This document shows positions 1 through 8,395 of a stretch of 64,000 nucleotides of DNA, piece by piece; within the stretch, counting starts at the first letter, position 1; every line of letters begins with the position of its first letter. Source of the DNA: Flavobacterium aestivum. Lineage in GTDB: Bacteria; Bacteroidota; Bacteroidia; Flavobacteriales; Flavobacteriaceae. The DNA lies in NCBI RefSeq assembly GCF_026870175.2, contig NZ_CP113977.2:2046001-2110000 (forward strand), read 5' to 3'. The position numbers and the translations under genes were made by a program. The notes below the pieces were generated by a model, which was not told the DNA's origin, did no database searches, and saw only the letters and a program-made list of their open reading frames with translations.

Positions 1-44
1 TTATTGAGAGAGGTAGTTTACAAGAATTTATTGAGTAGGTAGTT

Positions 45-950
45 TTAAAATTTCCACTTAAGAGCTAGGGCTCCATATAATGTAGTAGTAAATTTTGGAT
101 CGGCTAGATCTTTTTCCTTAAAAAGGTCCTTTATTTTTCTACTATTGGTAGAGAAAGAACGGGCTAAGGTTGATCCTACAGTTGGCTCTAGTGTCCAATG
201 TTTACCTAATTTTAGCTGAGGTCGGATGCCAGTAATAATTTGCTGGTATCCTAATAGCATTGATTTATTTGCTACGTTAGTTTCCGCTGTCATTCCACTT
301 ATTTCCAGAACTGCTTTTAAATCTAAATTTGGAGACATTCGATAGCCCAGTTCTAAACCTTCGGGAAAATTAATCCTAAAATGTAAAGCTTTCTGAGATT
401 CCCAATTAAAATAAATTCCGGGAAGCACCATCGGAATTCCAAAACTATTGGTAAAAACGGGCCCCATACCAAAAGCCAAATTAGGATTGAATTGTTTTAT
501 AAAAATGGCACCACCTTGAACCAGTACATCATCTTTATTAATTTCTTCCATATCAGTATAAACACCAATGGATGCCATTACTAACAATGACCAAGAAGGG
601 GAGATTGCTCGCATATGCTTGATCCCGATTTGAGCATTTAAGAGTTCCGAAGGAAAGAGTTGCGTAGCATAATTTTTATTCTCCATTTGAGCATAACTTC
701 CTTGCAGGAAAACGGACCATAACCTTGGACGGTCATTTTTATCCTTTTTCATAGAAATGGGTACTTCTAAATTCATTTGGATTCTTTTGAAGTTACTTTC
801 TGAGTCAGTTTTAAGACTGTCAATAGGTCGGACATAATTAGAAAAAGGGACATAATCTGCTTTGATTTCTCCTAATGTAACCGATTGTGACCTAACGGAG
901 AATGTTGCTAAAAAAAATGGGAATACTAGATAAAGAATGTTTTTTTTCAT
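45..950 (-). CDS. DUF6268-type outer-membrane beta-barrel protein
   Basis: A 301-residue predicted secreted protein. It starts with a basic n-region and a hydrophobic stretch ending around residue 21 (LATFSVRSQS), which reads as a Sec signal peptide. The rest is rich in alternating polar and aromatic residues and ends in LKWKF, the terminal aromatic pattern typical of outer-membrane barrels. Length and layout resemble the DUF6268 family common in Flavobacteriia; no enzymatic motif is visible and the molecular role is unknown. It is monocistronic at the left edge of the window. Two in-phase TTGACCAA repeats lie about 60-85 bp upstream and may bind a regulator. Family assignment is from recognition, so moderately sure. 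Confidence 0.7.
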   Translation of the reverse strand: MKKNILYLVFPFFLATFSVRSQSVTLGEIKADYVPFSNYVRPIDSLKTDSESNFKRIQMNLEVPISMKKDKNDRPRLWSVFLQGSYAQMENKNYATQLFPSELLNAQIGIKHMRAISPSWSLLVMASIGVYTDMEEINKDDVLVQGGAIFIKQFNPNLAFGMGPVFTNSFGIPMVLPGIYFNWESQKALHFRINFPEGLELGYRMSPNLDLKAVLEISGMTAETNVANKSMLLGYQQIITGIRPQLKLGKHWTLEPTVGSTLARSFSTNSRKIKDLFKEKDLADPKFTTTLYGALALKWKF

Positions 951-1007
951 GTTTTATTGATATTTTTCTGCGAATTACAGCGATGTATATCAATCCTAAA
1001 AAAACGT

Positions 1008-1036
1008 TTGACCAACGGTTATTCTTTGTTGACCAA
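1008..1036. promoter_or_regulatory. Direct repeat TTGACCAA x2, 21 bp apart
   Basis: TTGACCAA occurs at 1008-1015 and again at 1029-1036. The start-to-start distance of 21 bp is two helical turns, so both sites face the same side of the DNA. LytTR-family response regulators, common in Bacteroidota, bind paired direct repeats with this spacing. The pair lies 58-86 bp upstream of the minus-strand DUF6268 start and more than 250 bp from the MATE start, so the DUF6268 gene is the likely target. The regulator is not in the window. Confidence 0.45.
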
Positions 1037-1275
1037 TGACTAAAAAGGGGGCAGTATTCTTTTTTCTAAAACTGAAAATTGCTCTTTGCATGAAGTTTTT
1101 GATAAAGGTTTTTAATTTGAGCTTGCTCCCAAAAAAGTCATTTTGGAAGCCCTGAAGTGCATCAATAAAAAAGAGGAAAATAAAAAAGCTATTGATTGCC
1201 TTTATGGAGACTTAAAATGATAAAAAAATAAGCTATTGATATTTTTTTCATAGTTTAATTTGAAAAGGTTCTCAT

Positions 1276-1283
1276 TATATTTG
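1276..1283 (+). promoter_or_regulatory. -7 promoter element for the MATE gene
   Basis: TATATTTG matches the Flavobacterium -7 consensus TAnnTTTG exactly and ends 16 bp before the MATE start codon. A TTG lies at 1260-1262, but its 13-bp spacer is shorter than the usual 17-23, so the -33 element is not convincing. Confidence 0.5.
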
Positions 1284-1299
1284 CCAAAAACAAATTAAA

Positions 1300-2682
1300 A
1301 TGAACATTTCGCAATACACCAAAGAATTCTCATATAATATTAGATTGGCTTATCCGGTAATTTTAGGAATGCTTGGGCATACTCTGATTGGTATTGTAGA
1401 TAATTTTATGGTTGGAAATTTGGGGTCAACTGAGTTGGCAGCTGTGTCGTTGGGGAATAGCTTTATCTTTTTGGCTTTGGCAATAGGGATAGGTTTTTCT
1501 ACGGCTATAACACCTTTGACTGCCGAAGCCGATGCCGAGAAGGACGACAAAAAAATCAGAACAACTTTTCATCATGGATTGTTACTATGTGCCATCCTAG
1601 GGGTGTCATTGTTTTTGCTAACGGTATTGTCTAAGCAATTGATGTATTTTATGAATCAGCCTCAAGCTGTAGTTACGCTAGCGGCTCCTTATATCGATTG
1701 GGTTGCTTTTTCGTTAATCCCTGTAGTGATGTATCAAGGATACAAGCAATTTGCAGATGGTTTGTCTTTTACTAAATATTCTATGTATTCGATTATTTTG
1801 GCAAATGTGGTGCATGTTGTTTTTAATTACGTATTGATTTACGGTTTTTGGATTTTTCCAAAATTAGGAGTTATAGGAGCAGCTTTAGGAACTGTAATTT
1901 CTAGAATTATGATGGTCGTTTTTATACATTTTCTAATGAAGCATAATGCCGTTATGAAACAGTATTTTAAAAACTTCACTTTTAAAGAAATAAAAAAATC
2001 AATCCTTAAAAAAATTATTGGGCTTGGTATTCCTTCGTCTATGCAAATGTTGTTTGAAGTAACTTTATTTACAGCAGCAATTTGGCTTTCGGGAACATTG
2101 GGAAAGAATAATCAGGCGGCGAATCAAATAGCATTAATATTGGCTTCATCTACGTTTATGGTTGCTATGGGATTGAGTGTTACAGCGATGATTCGAGTGA
2201 GTCATTCTAAAGGTGTTTCAGATTTTAAAAACTTAATAATTGTGGCACGATCTATCTTCTTGTTGGCTATAATTGTTGAAGCTTTTTTTGCATTAATTTT
2301 TGTGGTTTTTCATAAGTTTCTACCGCATTTGTTTTTGAACATGAAAGACCCAGCACAGGTTTTGGATAATGCCGAAATCATTTTTATTACTTCAAAATTA
2401 TTACTGGTTGCTGCCATTTTTCAGATTTCAGATGGGATTCAAGTAGTTGTTTTGGGTGCCTTGAGAGGTCTGCAAGATGTAAAAATCCCAATGTATATTA
2501 CTTTTGTGGCTTATTGGGTAATTGGCTTCCCAACTTCTTTTTACTTAGGAAAATATACAGATTTAAAAGCAATGGGTATTTGGATTGGCCTTTTGGCTGG
2601 TTTAACGGCAGCGGCTTTGTTTTTATACATTCGTTTTGCCCGTTTGACAAAAAAGTTGGTTTTAGAAAATTCTGACAAATAA
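1300..2682 (+). CDS. MATE-family multidrug/cation antiporter
   Basis: A 460-residue inner-membrane protein with about twelve hydrophobic segments arranged as two repeated halves. The N-terminal segment carries the family-typical pattern G-x-L-G-H-T-L-I-G-I-V-D-N-F-M-V-G followed by AAVSLGNSF. MATE proteins export drugs and metabolites in exchange for Na+ or H+. Full length for the family (usually 440-480). It has its own -7 promoter element and is followed after 89 bp by the first 75-residue gene. The substrate cannot be told from sequence. Confidence 0.93.
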   Translation: MNISQYTKEFSYNIRLAYPVILGMLGHTLIGIVDNFMVGNLGSTELAAVSLGNSFIFLALAIGIGFSTAITPLTAEADAEKDDKKIRTTFHHGLLLCAILGVSLFLLTVLSKQLMYFMNQPQAVVTLAAPYIDWVAFSLIPVVMYQGYKQFADGLSFTKYSMYSIILANVVHVVFNYVLIYGFWIFPKLGVIGAALGTVISRIMMVVFIHFLMKHNAVMKQYFKNFTFKEIKKSILKKIIGLGIPSSMQMLFEVTLFTAAIWLSGTLGKNNQAANQIALILASSTFMVAMGLSVTAMIRVSHSKGVSDFKNLIIVARSIFLLAIIVEAFFALIFVVFHKFLPHLFLNMKDPAQVLDNAEIIFITSKLLLVAAIFQISDGIQVVVLGALRGLQDVKIPMYITFVAYWVIGFPTSFYLGKYTDLKAMGIWIGLLAGLTAAALFLYIRFARLTKKLVLENSDK

Positions 2683-2771
2683 CAGTCTATAGTATTGTTA
2701 GACAATAGAAAATAAATAAAATTAGCGGACTTTGCTAAAACTTTGCGACCTTTGCGCTCAAATATACAAAT

Positions 2772-2999
2772 ATGGAACTACCAAAATTTTTGCTGGGAGA
2801 CAATACTGATTTTCCAGATGATATCTTTATCATTCACTTGGACTACCCAAGATTTATCATCAATCTAAAAGACGATGAGGTTGAATTTTTGGAAGAAGCA
2901 GAGGATCTGGATGAAGCCGAATTGAATGCCGAAATGGAAGGACTGATTGTTCTTGCCAATGAATTTTATGACCGAGAAATAACTCGTTACGAAGAGTAA
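2772..2999 (+). CDS. Conserved 75-aa acidic protein, copy 1
   Basis: A small protein of unknown function with no signal peptide or membrane segment. It is strongly acidic in its second half (runs such as EFLEEAEDLDEAEL) and probably cytosolic and helical there. An identical protein is encoded at 5045-5272. The two genes differ at 20 codons and every difference is synonymous, which shows that the reading frame is real and tightly constrained. The 50 bp upstream are also related between the copies. Copy 1 has an extra stretch with three TTTGC motifs just before the start. It sits between the MATE and LtaS-like genes, 38 bp before the latter. Confidence 0.85.
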   Translation: MELPKFLLGDNTDFPDDIFIIHLDYPRFIINLKDDEVEFLEEAEDLDEAELNAEMEGLIVLANEFYDREITRYEE

Positions 3000-3037
3000 T
3001 ATTTTGAAGTTTGTTTTTTACGTTTTAGATACCCCCA

Positions 3038-4978
3038 ATGAAAAAATTAAGTTTTTTAAAACCTGTTTTTAATTTTATTGCAATCGGATTACTAATTACA
3101 ACTTTAAGCCGATTATTTTTGTTCTTCCTTTTTAAAGAAAGAGTAGTTGAAACTCCTGATTTTTGGTATATTTTTCCAATCGGTTTGCGAATGGATTTGA
3201 TATTACTTTGTTATTTGTCCTTTCTACCAGCTGTTTTAATTACATTTTTGCCGAGTAAATGGCTGAAGTTTACCAATAAATTTTTGGTAGTTTACAGCTT
3301 TCTGTTTTTGTTTTTGATTCTCTTTGTAGAATTGGCTTCACCTGATTTTGTTAAGCAATACGATACAAGACCCAACAAGATTTTCCTGGATTATTTGATT
3401 TATCCTAAAGAAGTTGTCGGTATGCTTTTAAAAAGTTATCTGACATCAATTATTGTGACTTTTTTGATTCTAGGAGTGGTTCTTTATTTAGCTTTAAAAA
3501 AAGGGAAAAAGTATTTCTACACAACAAGCTCTGAATATAAATTCAAGTTAATGGTTTTTCCGTTACTTGCTTTTTTATTGTTTTTCGGTGCACGTTCAAG
3601 TCTTGTTTCAAAACGTCCGATTAATGGAAGTAATGCTGTTTTTTCAACAGATCAGCTAACAAATTGCTTAGGATTGAATTCTTTTTATACGGTGGCTTTT
3701 GCTGCTTATTCTCTTAAAAATGAGGCAAACACTGAGATGTATGGTAAAATGGATGAAGCCGAAGCTATTGCTCGTGTAAAGAAATACATGATTGCTGGTC
3801 CAAACGATTTTACCGATGCAGAAATTCCTTTTCTTCATGTTCAAAAGCCAGATGCGATTCGTAAAAAACCATACAATTTAGTTGTTTTTCTTCAAGAGAG
3901 TTTAGGGGCTGAGTATGTTGGGATTTTAGGAGGAAAGCCTCTAACACCGGAATTTGATAAATTGTCAAAAGAAGGGACACTTTTTACTAATTTATATTGT
4001 ACAGGAACGAGAAGCGTTCGTGGAATTGAAGCAGTCGTAACGGGATTTTTGCCTTCGCCGTCAGAGAGTGTTGTTAAGCTAGGAAATTCGCAACAAGGAT
4101 TTTTTACTCTTGCTGATGCTTTGAAACAAAAAGGATACGACACCAGTTTTATTTATGGAGGTATGGCGAATTTTGACAATATGGCTTCATTTTTTAATGG
4201 AAATGGTTTTGAGGATATTGTAGATCAGGAAGATTTTGAATCTGATGGGAATAAATATGCTTTTAAAGGTACTTGGGGATATTCTGATGAGGATTTAGCC
4301 ACTAAAGCCAATAATTATTTTAAGGCTAAGGGAAATAAACCATTCTTTTCGTTAATGTTCTCTACTTCAAATCATGAACCTTTTGAGTATCCTGCTGGAA
4401 GAATAAAGCCTTATGACAAAAAAGTGGCAACTGTTAATAATGCTATGAAATACGCTGATTTTTCGATTGGGAAATTCTTCGAAATGGCTAAAAAAGAGGC
4501 TTATTTCAAGAATACAATTTTCATTGTAATTGCAGATCACAATACTAGAACGTATGGAAAAAATTTAGTTCCTATTAATAAATTTCATATTCCGGCATTT
4601 ATAATGGGGCCTGGAGTTGCAAAAGGAGCCGTATATAGCAAATTGGCAAGTCAGATAGATATTCCGCCTACATTATTGGGTTATTTAGGGCTTTCATTTG
4701 AAACTCCAATGGTAGGAAGAAATTTAAATGAACTTGATTCTAAAATAAAAGGAAGATCTATCATGCAGTTTAATGATATTGATGCTTTTAGAGTAGAGAA
4801 TCAAGTGGTAATTATGCAGCCAAATTTAAAACCGCTACAATTTGAGATTAAAAACGATACAACTTTGATTCCGGTAAAATTAAACAAAGAACTTGCAAAA
4901 GATGCTTTGGCACATGTTATTACAGCGGGTAATTTGTATAAAGAGAATAAATATAAATTAAGAGAATCCAAACTCTAA
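3038..4978 (+). CDS. LtaS/MdoB-type sulfatase-fold phosphotransferase
   Basis: A 646-residue inner-membrane enzyme. About five transmembrane segments fill residues 1-200. A periplasmic alkaline-phosphatase-superfamily domain follows at roughly 275-585. The expected catalytic residues are present with the spacing of lipoteichoic acid synthase: metal ligand E287, nucleophile T324 in GTRSVRG, H446 in SNHEPF, and D500-H501 in IADHN. Family members move phosphoglycerol or phosphoethanolamine from a phospholipid to a polyol, glucan or lipid A. In a Gram-negative it more likely decorates an envelope glycan or lipid than makes lipoteichoic acid. It is flanked on both sides by copies of the 75-residue gene. 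Donor and acceptor are unknown. Confidence 0.85.
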   Translation: MKKLSFLKPVFNFIAIGLLITTLSRLFLFFLFKERVVETPDFWYIFPIGLRMDLILLCYLSFLPAVLITFLPSKWLKFTNKFLVVYSFLFLFLILFVELASPDFVKQYDTRPNKIFLDYLIYPKEVVGMLLKSYLTSIIVTFLILGVVLYLALKKGKKYFYTTSSEYKFKLMVFPLLAFLLFFGARSSLVSKRPINGSNAVFSTDQLTNCLGLNSFYTVAFAAYSLKNEANTEMYGKMDEAEAIARVKKYMIAGPNDFTDAEIPFLHVQKPDAIRKKPYNLVVFLQESLGAEYVGILGGKPLTPEFDKLSKEGTLFTNLYCTGTRSVRGIEAVVTGFLPSPSESVVKLGNSQQGFFTLADALKQKGYDTSFIYGGMANFDNMASFFNGNGFEDIVDQEDFESDGNKYAFKGTWGYSDEDLATKANNYFKAKGNKPFFSLMFSTSNHEPFEYPAGRIKPYDKKVATVNNAMKYADFSIGKFFEMAKKEAYFKNTIFIVIADHNTRTYGKNLVPINKFHIPAFIMGPGVAKGAVYSKLASQIDIPPTLLGYLGLSFETPMVGRNLNELDSKIKGRSIMQFNDIDAFRVENQVVIMQPNLKPLQFEIKNDTTLIPVKLNKELAKDALAHVITAGNLYKENKYKLRESKL

Positions 4979-5044
4979 CTTAAGGTTAGAGGATATGTGA
5001 CTTTATAAATAAAATTAGAGAACTTTACGTTCAAATAGACAAAT

Positions 5045-5272
5045 ATGGAATTACCAAAATTTTTACTGGGAGACAATACAGATTTTCCGGATGACATTTT
5101 TATCATTCACTTGGATTATCCAAGATTCATCATCAATCTAAAAGACGATGAAGTTGAATTTTTGGAAGAAGCAGAAGATCTGGACGAAGCTGAACTGAAC
5201 GCCGAAATGGAAGGACTAATTGTTCTTGCCAATGAGTTTTATGATAGAGAAATAACTCGTTACGAAGAATAA
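5045..5272 (+). CDS. Conserved 75-aa acidic protein, copy 2
   Basis: This encodes exactly the same 75-residue acidic protein as 2772-2999, through a nucleotide sequence with 20 synonymous changes (for example gac/gat, ttg/ctg, cga/aga). Its stop codon touches the stop codon of the convergent GT39 gene at 5273, with no base between them. Its last five codons form one arm of a perfect 12-bp hairpin. The upstream 50 bp resemble those of copy 1 but lack the TTTGC-rich insert. Function unknown; the location between envelope enzymes hints at a role in the same process, which is inference only. Confidence 0.85.
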   Translation: MELPKFLLGDNTDFPDDIFIIHLDYPRFIINLKDDEVEFLEEAEDLDEAELNAEMEGLIVLANEFYDREITRYEE

Positions 5273-5288
5273 TTATTTCTTCGTAACG
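5258..5288. terminator. Bidirectional hairpin inside two coding ends
   Basis: The arms CGTTACGAAGAA (5258-5269) and TTCTTCGTAACG (5277-5288) form a perfect 12-bp stem with a 7-nt loop that contains both stop codons. The left arm codes for the C-terminus of the 75-aa protein, the right arm for the C-terminus of the GT39 protein. There is no clear T-tract, so its role as a terminator is an inference from its convergent position. Confidence 0.55.
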
Positions 5289-6907
5289 ATATAGTATATT
5301 CGGGTTAATCGGTCATTGTGCTTTTTGGAATCCAAAGGGACATGATTTAAATCGATGTACGATACCTTTTTTAGATTGTAATTCTGGAATTCTTTTTTAG
5401 AATCAACACGATCAGTCTCTATAGCCAATAAACCAAATTTATTTTCTGAAGGTAAGTTTGGTTTGTTGGTTTTTTCATTTAATAATATGGGTATGCTAAA
5501 ACCGTAATCCCATATAATTTCGGGTGTAAAGGCATTTAATTCATAGGTTCGAACACCAAAAGACTTTTCTTCCTTTCTAATTTCTTTTGCACTGGCATAA
5601 TCAGGATTCTTCAAAATGAGTTTGGTGAAGGGGATTCCAAAAACAACTACAGCTACTTGTACGGCTATAACTGCATAGAATACTTTTGCGAAGTTTTTAT
5701 TTCTAAGGTTTGTAAATAGAAAATAACCTATTGCGAATAATGATAGGGTTAAGGCAATTAGCCAAAATTCAAATCCTGCAATATCATTTTTTACTTTAAT
5801 AAAAACCCCAACTGGAATAACAACACAAATGATTGCTATAAGACCAAAAGCGAAATAAATAATTCCTTTTTCCTTTTTTAAGCTGATATTTTTAAAATTG
5901 TTAATCAAGTACTCAATATAAAAACCAGTATTCAAAGCCATTGGGATTAATACAGGCAATAAGTATCTAGATTTTTTTTCGGGTACTATAGATAGCAAAA
6001 TGACTGAAGCCAATGTCCATATCAACGTAAATTGATAAGTTTTTAGATTACTGACTCTGTTTTTTAAATAGGGATACATTAATGCTATAAATGCTGGAAC
6101 TGTCCAAATGCCGCTTTGGGTAAAAAAGCTCCAGTAATAATAAAAAGGTCTGGTGTTATAATTTCCCCATCGGCTGCTTTCTATTTTGGTAACTTTTAAG
6201 TAGGTTGCCGGGTCAGCCCATTTTACATACAAAGGCCATGATAAGCCAATAATTAAGCCTAATGCAAGAATTAGTATGAGGTATAATTTTTTGTCTTTTA
6301 ATTGAAACTTATAGGTAAAACCATACGCAATTAAAAAAGGCAATAATAAAGCATAAACAGAAATTGGCCCTTTGCTTAAAAACGAGAACCCAAAGAACAA
6401 GCCTGCCATGACAGCATTAAAAAGAGGTTTCTTAGAATCATTTAATAAATCCCATAAAAATAGTATACAAACAATCATAAAACTATGGGTGTACATATCC
6501 CATTGGTTGTCTCTTCCTGCAAAATAAATATAGAAAGAGGTTATTAAAATCAGTCCGTTATGGAAGCTTTGTTGTTTGGATAAACCTAATTTTTCTGAAA
6601 GTTTATAAAACCCAAATACAAGTAATAATGTAATTAATGCAACAGGGATTCGCATTCCGTAAACGCTGTCAAATCCAAAAATGATTCCTGAAATAGCGGT
6701 TAACCAAGTTGGTAATGGTGGTTTTTCATAGCGAGGTAAGTCATTGAGAGTTGTGAGTATCCAATGATTGTGGGTCGCCATTTCTCTGGCAGTGATGAAG
6801 TTTCTGGCTTCCATGATGTTTACTTCAATAACATCTAAATGTGGGAAAAGCATCAGGCAGGCTACAACAAAAAGCCAAAAAGTATAATTATGCATTAATT
6901 TTGACAT
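5273..6907 (-). CDS. ArnT-like GT39/83 glycosyltransferase (second of two)
   Basis: A 544-residue polytopic membrane protein with about twelve transmembrane segments and a small C-terminal periplasmic domain. The first periplasmic loop carries the family hallmark MEARNFITAREM followed by NDLPRYEKPPLPTW, the acidic-aromatic region that binds the lipid-linked sugar. Such enzymes take a sugar from polyprenyl phosphate and transfer it to lipid A or another envelope acceptor on the periplasmic face. It overlaps the end of the LAB_N gene by 20 bp and is the last gene of the minus-strand set GT2, LAB_N, GT39. A related enzyme lies at 8396-10018. Sugar and acceptor unknown. Confidence 0.85.
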   Translation of the reverse strand: MSKLMHNYTFWLFVVACLMLFPHLDVIEVNIMEARNFITAREMATHNHWILTTLNDLPRYEKPPLPTWLTAISGIIFGFDSVYGMRIPVALITLLLVFGFYKLSEKLGLSKQQSFHNGLILITSFYIYFAGRDNQWDMYTHSFMIVCILFLWDLLNDSKKPLFNAVMAGLFFGFSFLSKGPISVYALLLPFLIAYGFTYKFQLKDKKLYLILILALGLIIGLSWPLYVKWADPATYLKVTKIESSRWGNYNTRPFYYYWSFFTQSGIWTVPAFIALMYPYLKNRVSNLKTYQFTLIWTLASVILLSIVPEKKSRYLLPVLIPMALNTGFYIEYLINNFKNISLKKEKGIIYFAFGLIAIICVVIPVGVFIKVKNDIAGFEFWLIALTLSLFAIGYFLFTNLRNKNFAKVFYAVIAVQVAVVVFGIPFTKLILKNPDYASAKEIRKEEKSFGVRTYELNAFTPEIIWDYGFSIPILLNEKTNKPNLPSENKFGLLAIETDRVDSKKEFQNYNLKKVSYIDLNHVPLDSKKHNDRLTRIYYIVTKK

Positions 6908-7520
6908 CTTTTTTTATGATTATTATATTTCGGGAATAAATGACTAAACCTATGGCGTGGCCTGCTAATAGCACAGGGTCTTTTCGGATTATGGCATAAA
7001 CGAATATGATAAAGGATCCTGTTAAACTTATAATCCAAAAGCCTAATGGCAAAACGGAATCTTTTTTCTTTTCAGAATAAATCCATTGATAGACAAAACG
7101 CAATGTAAACAATACTTGACCTACGATACCGGTCCAAAGCAACCATTTTGGTATTGCTTCGTTCCTTAATAGGTTGTCTAAATCATAGACATTATTATTG
7201 TGGGAGTACCAAACTATAAAAACGGGAAATAAAAGTATGAACCATCGGAGTGCTACATGTATTTTTTTCCAGTCATTTTGTAACTGAATGTTTCTGATGT
7301 AAATGTAATAGGTGATTGTTTGCCCTAGCATAATCGAGAAATCATGTCTGAAATAACCATATACAAATAATAAAAAAGAGGCAAATAAACTGATTTCCCA
7401 AAATAGGACAGGAGTCAATACCTTTTTGTTTTTTTCTGAAATAATCCATTGCAAAATCATTCTGCTCGAAAATAAAATTTGAGCAATGAATCCTATCGAA
7501 TAAATAAAGATGTTATTCAT
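6888..7520 (-). CDS. Tandem LAB_N-domain membrane protein
   Basis: A 210-residue membrane protein made of two copies of the short domain named after the N-terminus of lipid-A-disaccharide synthase (LAB_N). Repeat 1 (about residues 8-80) has SSRMILQWIISEKNKK; repeat 2 (about 131-205) has TLRFVYQWIYSEKKKD. Each repeat has about three hydrophobic helices and ends in I-Y-x-R-N. No LpxB catalytic domain is present. LAB_N resembles the PQ-loop/SWEET type of small transporter. The gene starts in a TAATG overlap with the GT2 stop and overlaps the GT39 start, so the three are translationally coupled. A role in flipping or handling the lipid-linked sugar is inference. Confidence 0.8.
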   Translation of the reverse strand: MNNIFIYSIGFIAQILFSSRMILQWIISEKNKKVLTPVLFWEISLFASFLLFVYGYFRHDFSIMLGQTITYYIYIRNIQLQNDWKKIHVALRWFILLFPVFIVWYSHNNNVYDLDNLLRNEAIPKWLLWTGIVGQVLFTLRFVYQWIYSEKKKDSVLPLGFWIISLTGSFIIFVYAIIRKDPVLLAGHAIGLVIYSRNIIIIKKDVKINA

Positions 7521-8233
7521 TATCCTTGTTTTGCTACGCTATAATTGATGTATTTTTTCTTCATCCATAAATAAGCAAAACAATCTTGTAATGGCCCCAA
7601 TAATCGATTCCAAAGATTGAATTTAGAAACACCGGCAACTCTAGGAAAATGCCTTACGGGTGTTTGTTTGATTTTGCCATTTTGCAATAAAATCATTGCA
7701 GGCAAAAAGCGGTGTAAACCATTGAACATTGGGATTTTCTTGGCCATATCTGTTCGGATTATTTTTAAGGGACAACCTGTGTCATCCATACCATCATCTG
7801 TAAAAGCTCTTCGGATACCATTGGCAATAGTAGAAGACATGTTTTTGACAAAGGAATCTTTTCTGTTAGAACGTACTCCGGTTACAAGATCATATTCGCC
7901 TGCAAGTTCCATTAGAATATTAAAATCTTCTGGGCTAGTTTGTAAATCGGCATCTATGTATCCAATCCAAGGAGTGTCAGCACAGTCAAAACCAGCTTTG
8001 ATAGCCGCACTTAAACCAGCATTTCTTTCGAAAGATATAAAAGTGAATTCTTCGGTGTCTTTACAGATTTTTTCAATTAGGGTTTGGCTATTGTCTTTGG
8101 AACCATCATTGACAAATAGGATTTTTGTCTTTTTTTTAGCAATAGGTAGAAATTGTTTCATTTCTTGATGCACACGATCTAGATTGTCTTCCTCATTATA
8201 GACCGGTATGATGATTGTTAATTCAAAATTCAT
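7520..8233 (-). CDS. DPM1/ArnC-like GT2 polyprenyl-phosphate glycosyltransferase
   Basis: A 237-residue GT-A fold enzyme. The N-terminus reads IIIPVYNEEDNL, followed by the nucleotide-binding VNDGSKDNS near residue 41 and the metal-binding DADL at 94-97. It most resembles dolichol/undecaprenyl-phosphate sugar transferases, which load a nucleotide-activated sugar onto the lipid carrier in the cytosol. Unlike ArnC it has no C-terminal pair of transmembrane helices. As first gene of the coupled trio GT2, LAB_N, GT39 it would supply the lipid-linked donor for the ArnT-like enzymes. The sugar is unknown. Confidence 0.85.
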   Translation of the reverse strand: MNFELTIIIPVYNEEDNLDRVHQEMKQFLPIAKKKTKILFVNDGSKDNSQTLIEKICKDTEEFTFISFERNAGLSAAIKAGFDCADTPWIGYIDADLQTSPEDFNILMELAGEYDLVTGVRSNRKDSFVKNMSSTIANGIRRAFTDDGMDDTGCPLKIIRTDMAKKIPMFNGLHRFLPAMILLQNGKIKQTPVRHFPRVAGVSKFNLWNRLLGPLQDCFAYLWMKKKYINYSVAKQG

Positions 8234-8325
8234 ATAGATATAGTTTATAGTAAAAGTATTTTATTTTGAGAAGAATTCGCTTATTATCTGCTTGAAAATT
8301 ATGTTATTAAATTGAATATTGTGAT

Positions 8326-8366
8326 TTTTTCGAACGAAAAAGAATATTTTTTCATTGTAATGAAAA
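8326..8366 (-). terminator. Two small hairpins after the first GT39 gene
   Basis: Reading the minus strand, the region 30 bp after the GT39 stop contains a 7-bp hairpin (8349-8355 with 8360-8366, loop of 4). A second 7-bp inverted repeat follows (8326-8332 with 8335-8341, centre AA), flanked by T-runs. Together they could end GT39 transcription or act as an operator for the next gene. Confidence 0.35.
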
Positions 8367-8395
8367 TTTGACTTCAATTTTGGTGAATAGAATTT

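Larger units (their letters stand above)
951..1299. other. 349-bp divergent intergenic region
   Basis: This lies between the DUF6268 gene (minus) and the MATE gene (plus). It holds the TTGACCAA direct repeats at 1008-1036 and a flavobacterial -7 element at 1276-1283. Between them, positions 1117-1218 contain a lysine-rich open stretch of 33 codons with no start codon. It could be the tail of a decayed gene or just chance in A-rich DNA. Nothing else recognisable is seen. Confidence 0.6.

Noticed and set aside
1117..1218. 33-codon lysine-rich open stretch in the first gap, considered as a gene remnant
   Set aside because: No start codon and no recognised similarity; A-rich DNA readily gives lysine-rich frames.
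3038..4978. True lipoteichoic acid synthase
   Set aside because: The catalytic residues match the family, but Gram-negative relatives act on glucans or lipids; nothing here supports a Gram-positive lipoteichoic acid.
6888..7520. Truncated lpxB
   Set aside because: The LAB_N name comes from an N-terminal extension of some LpxB proteins; here two full LAB_N repeats make up the whole protein with coupled start and stop, so it is a complete gene of its own.
7617..8168. 183-codon plus-strand frame opposite the GT2 gene
   Set aside because: It is antisense to a gene with clear GT2 motifs and has no recognisable domain or plausible start context; long antisense frames are expected from this codon usage.
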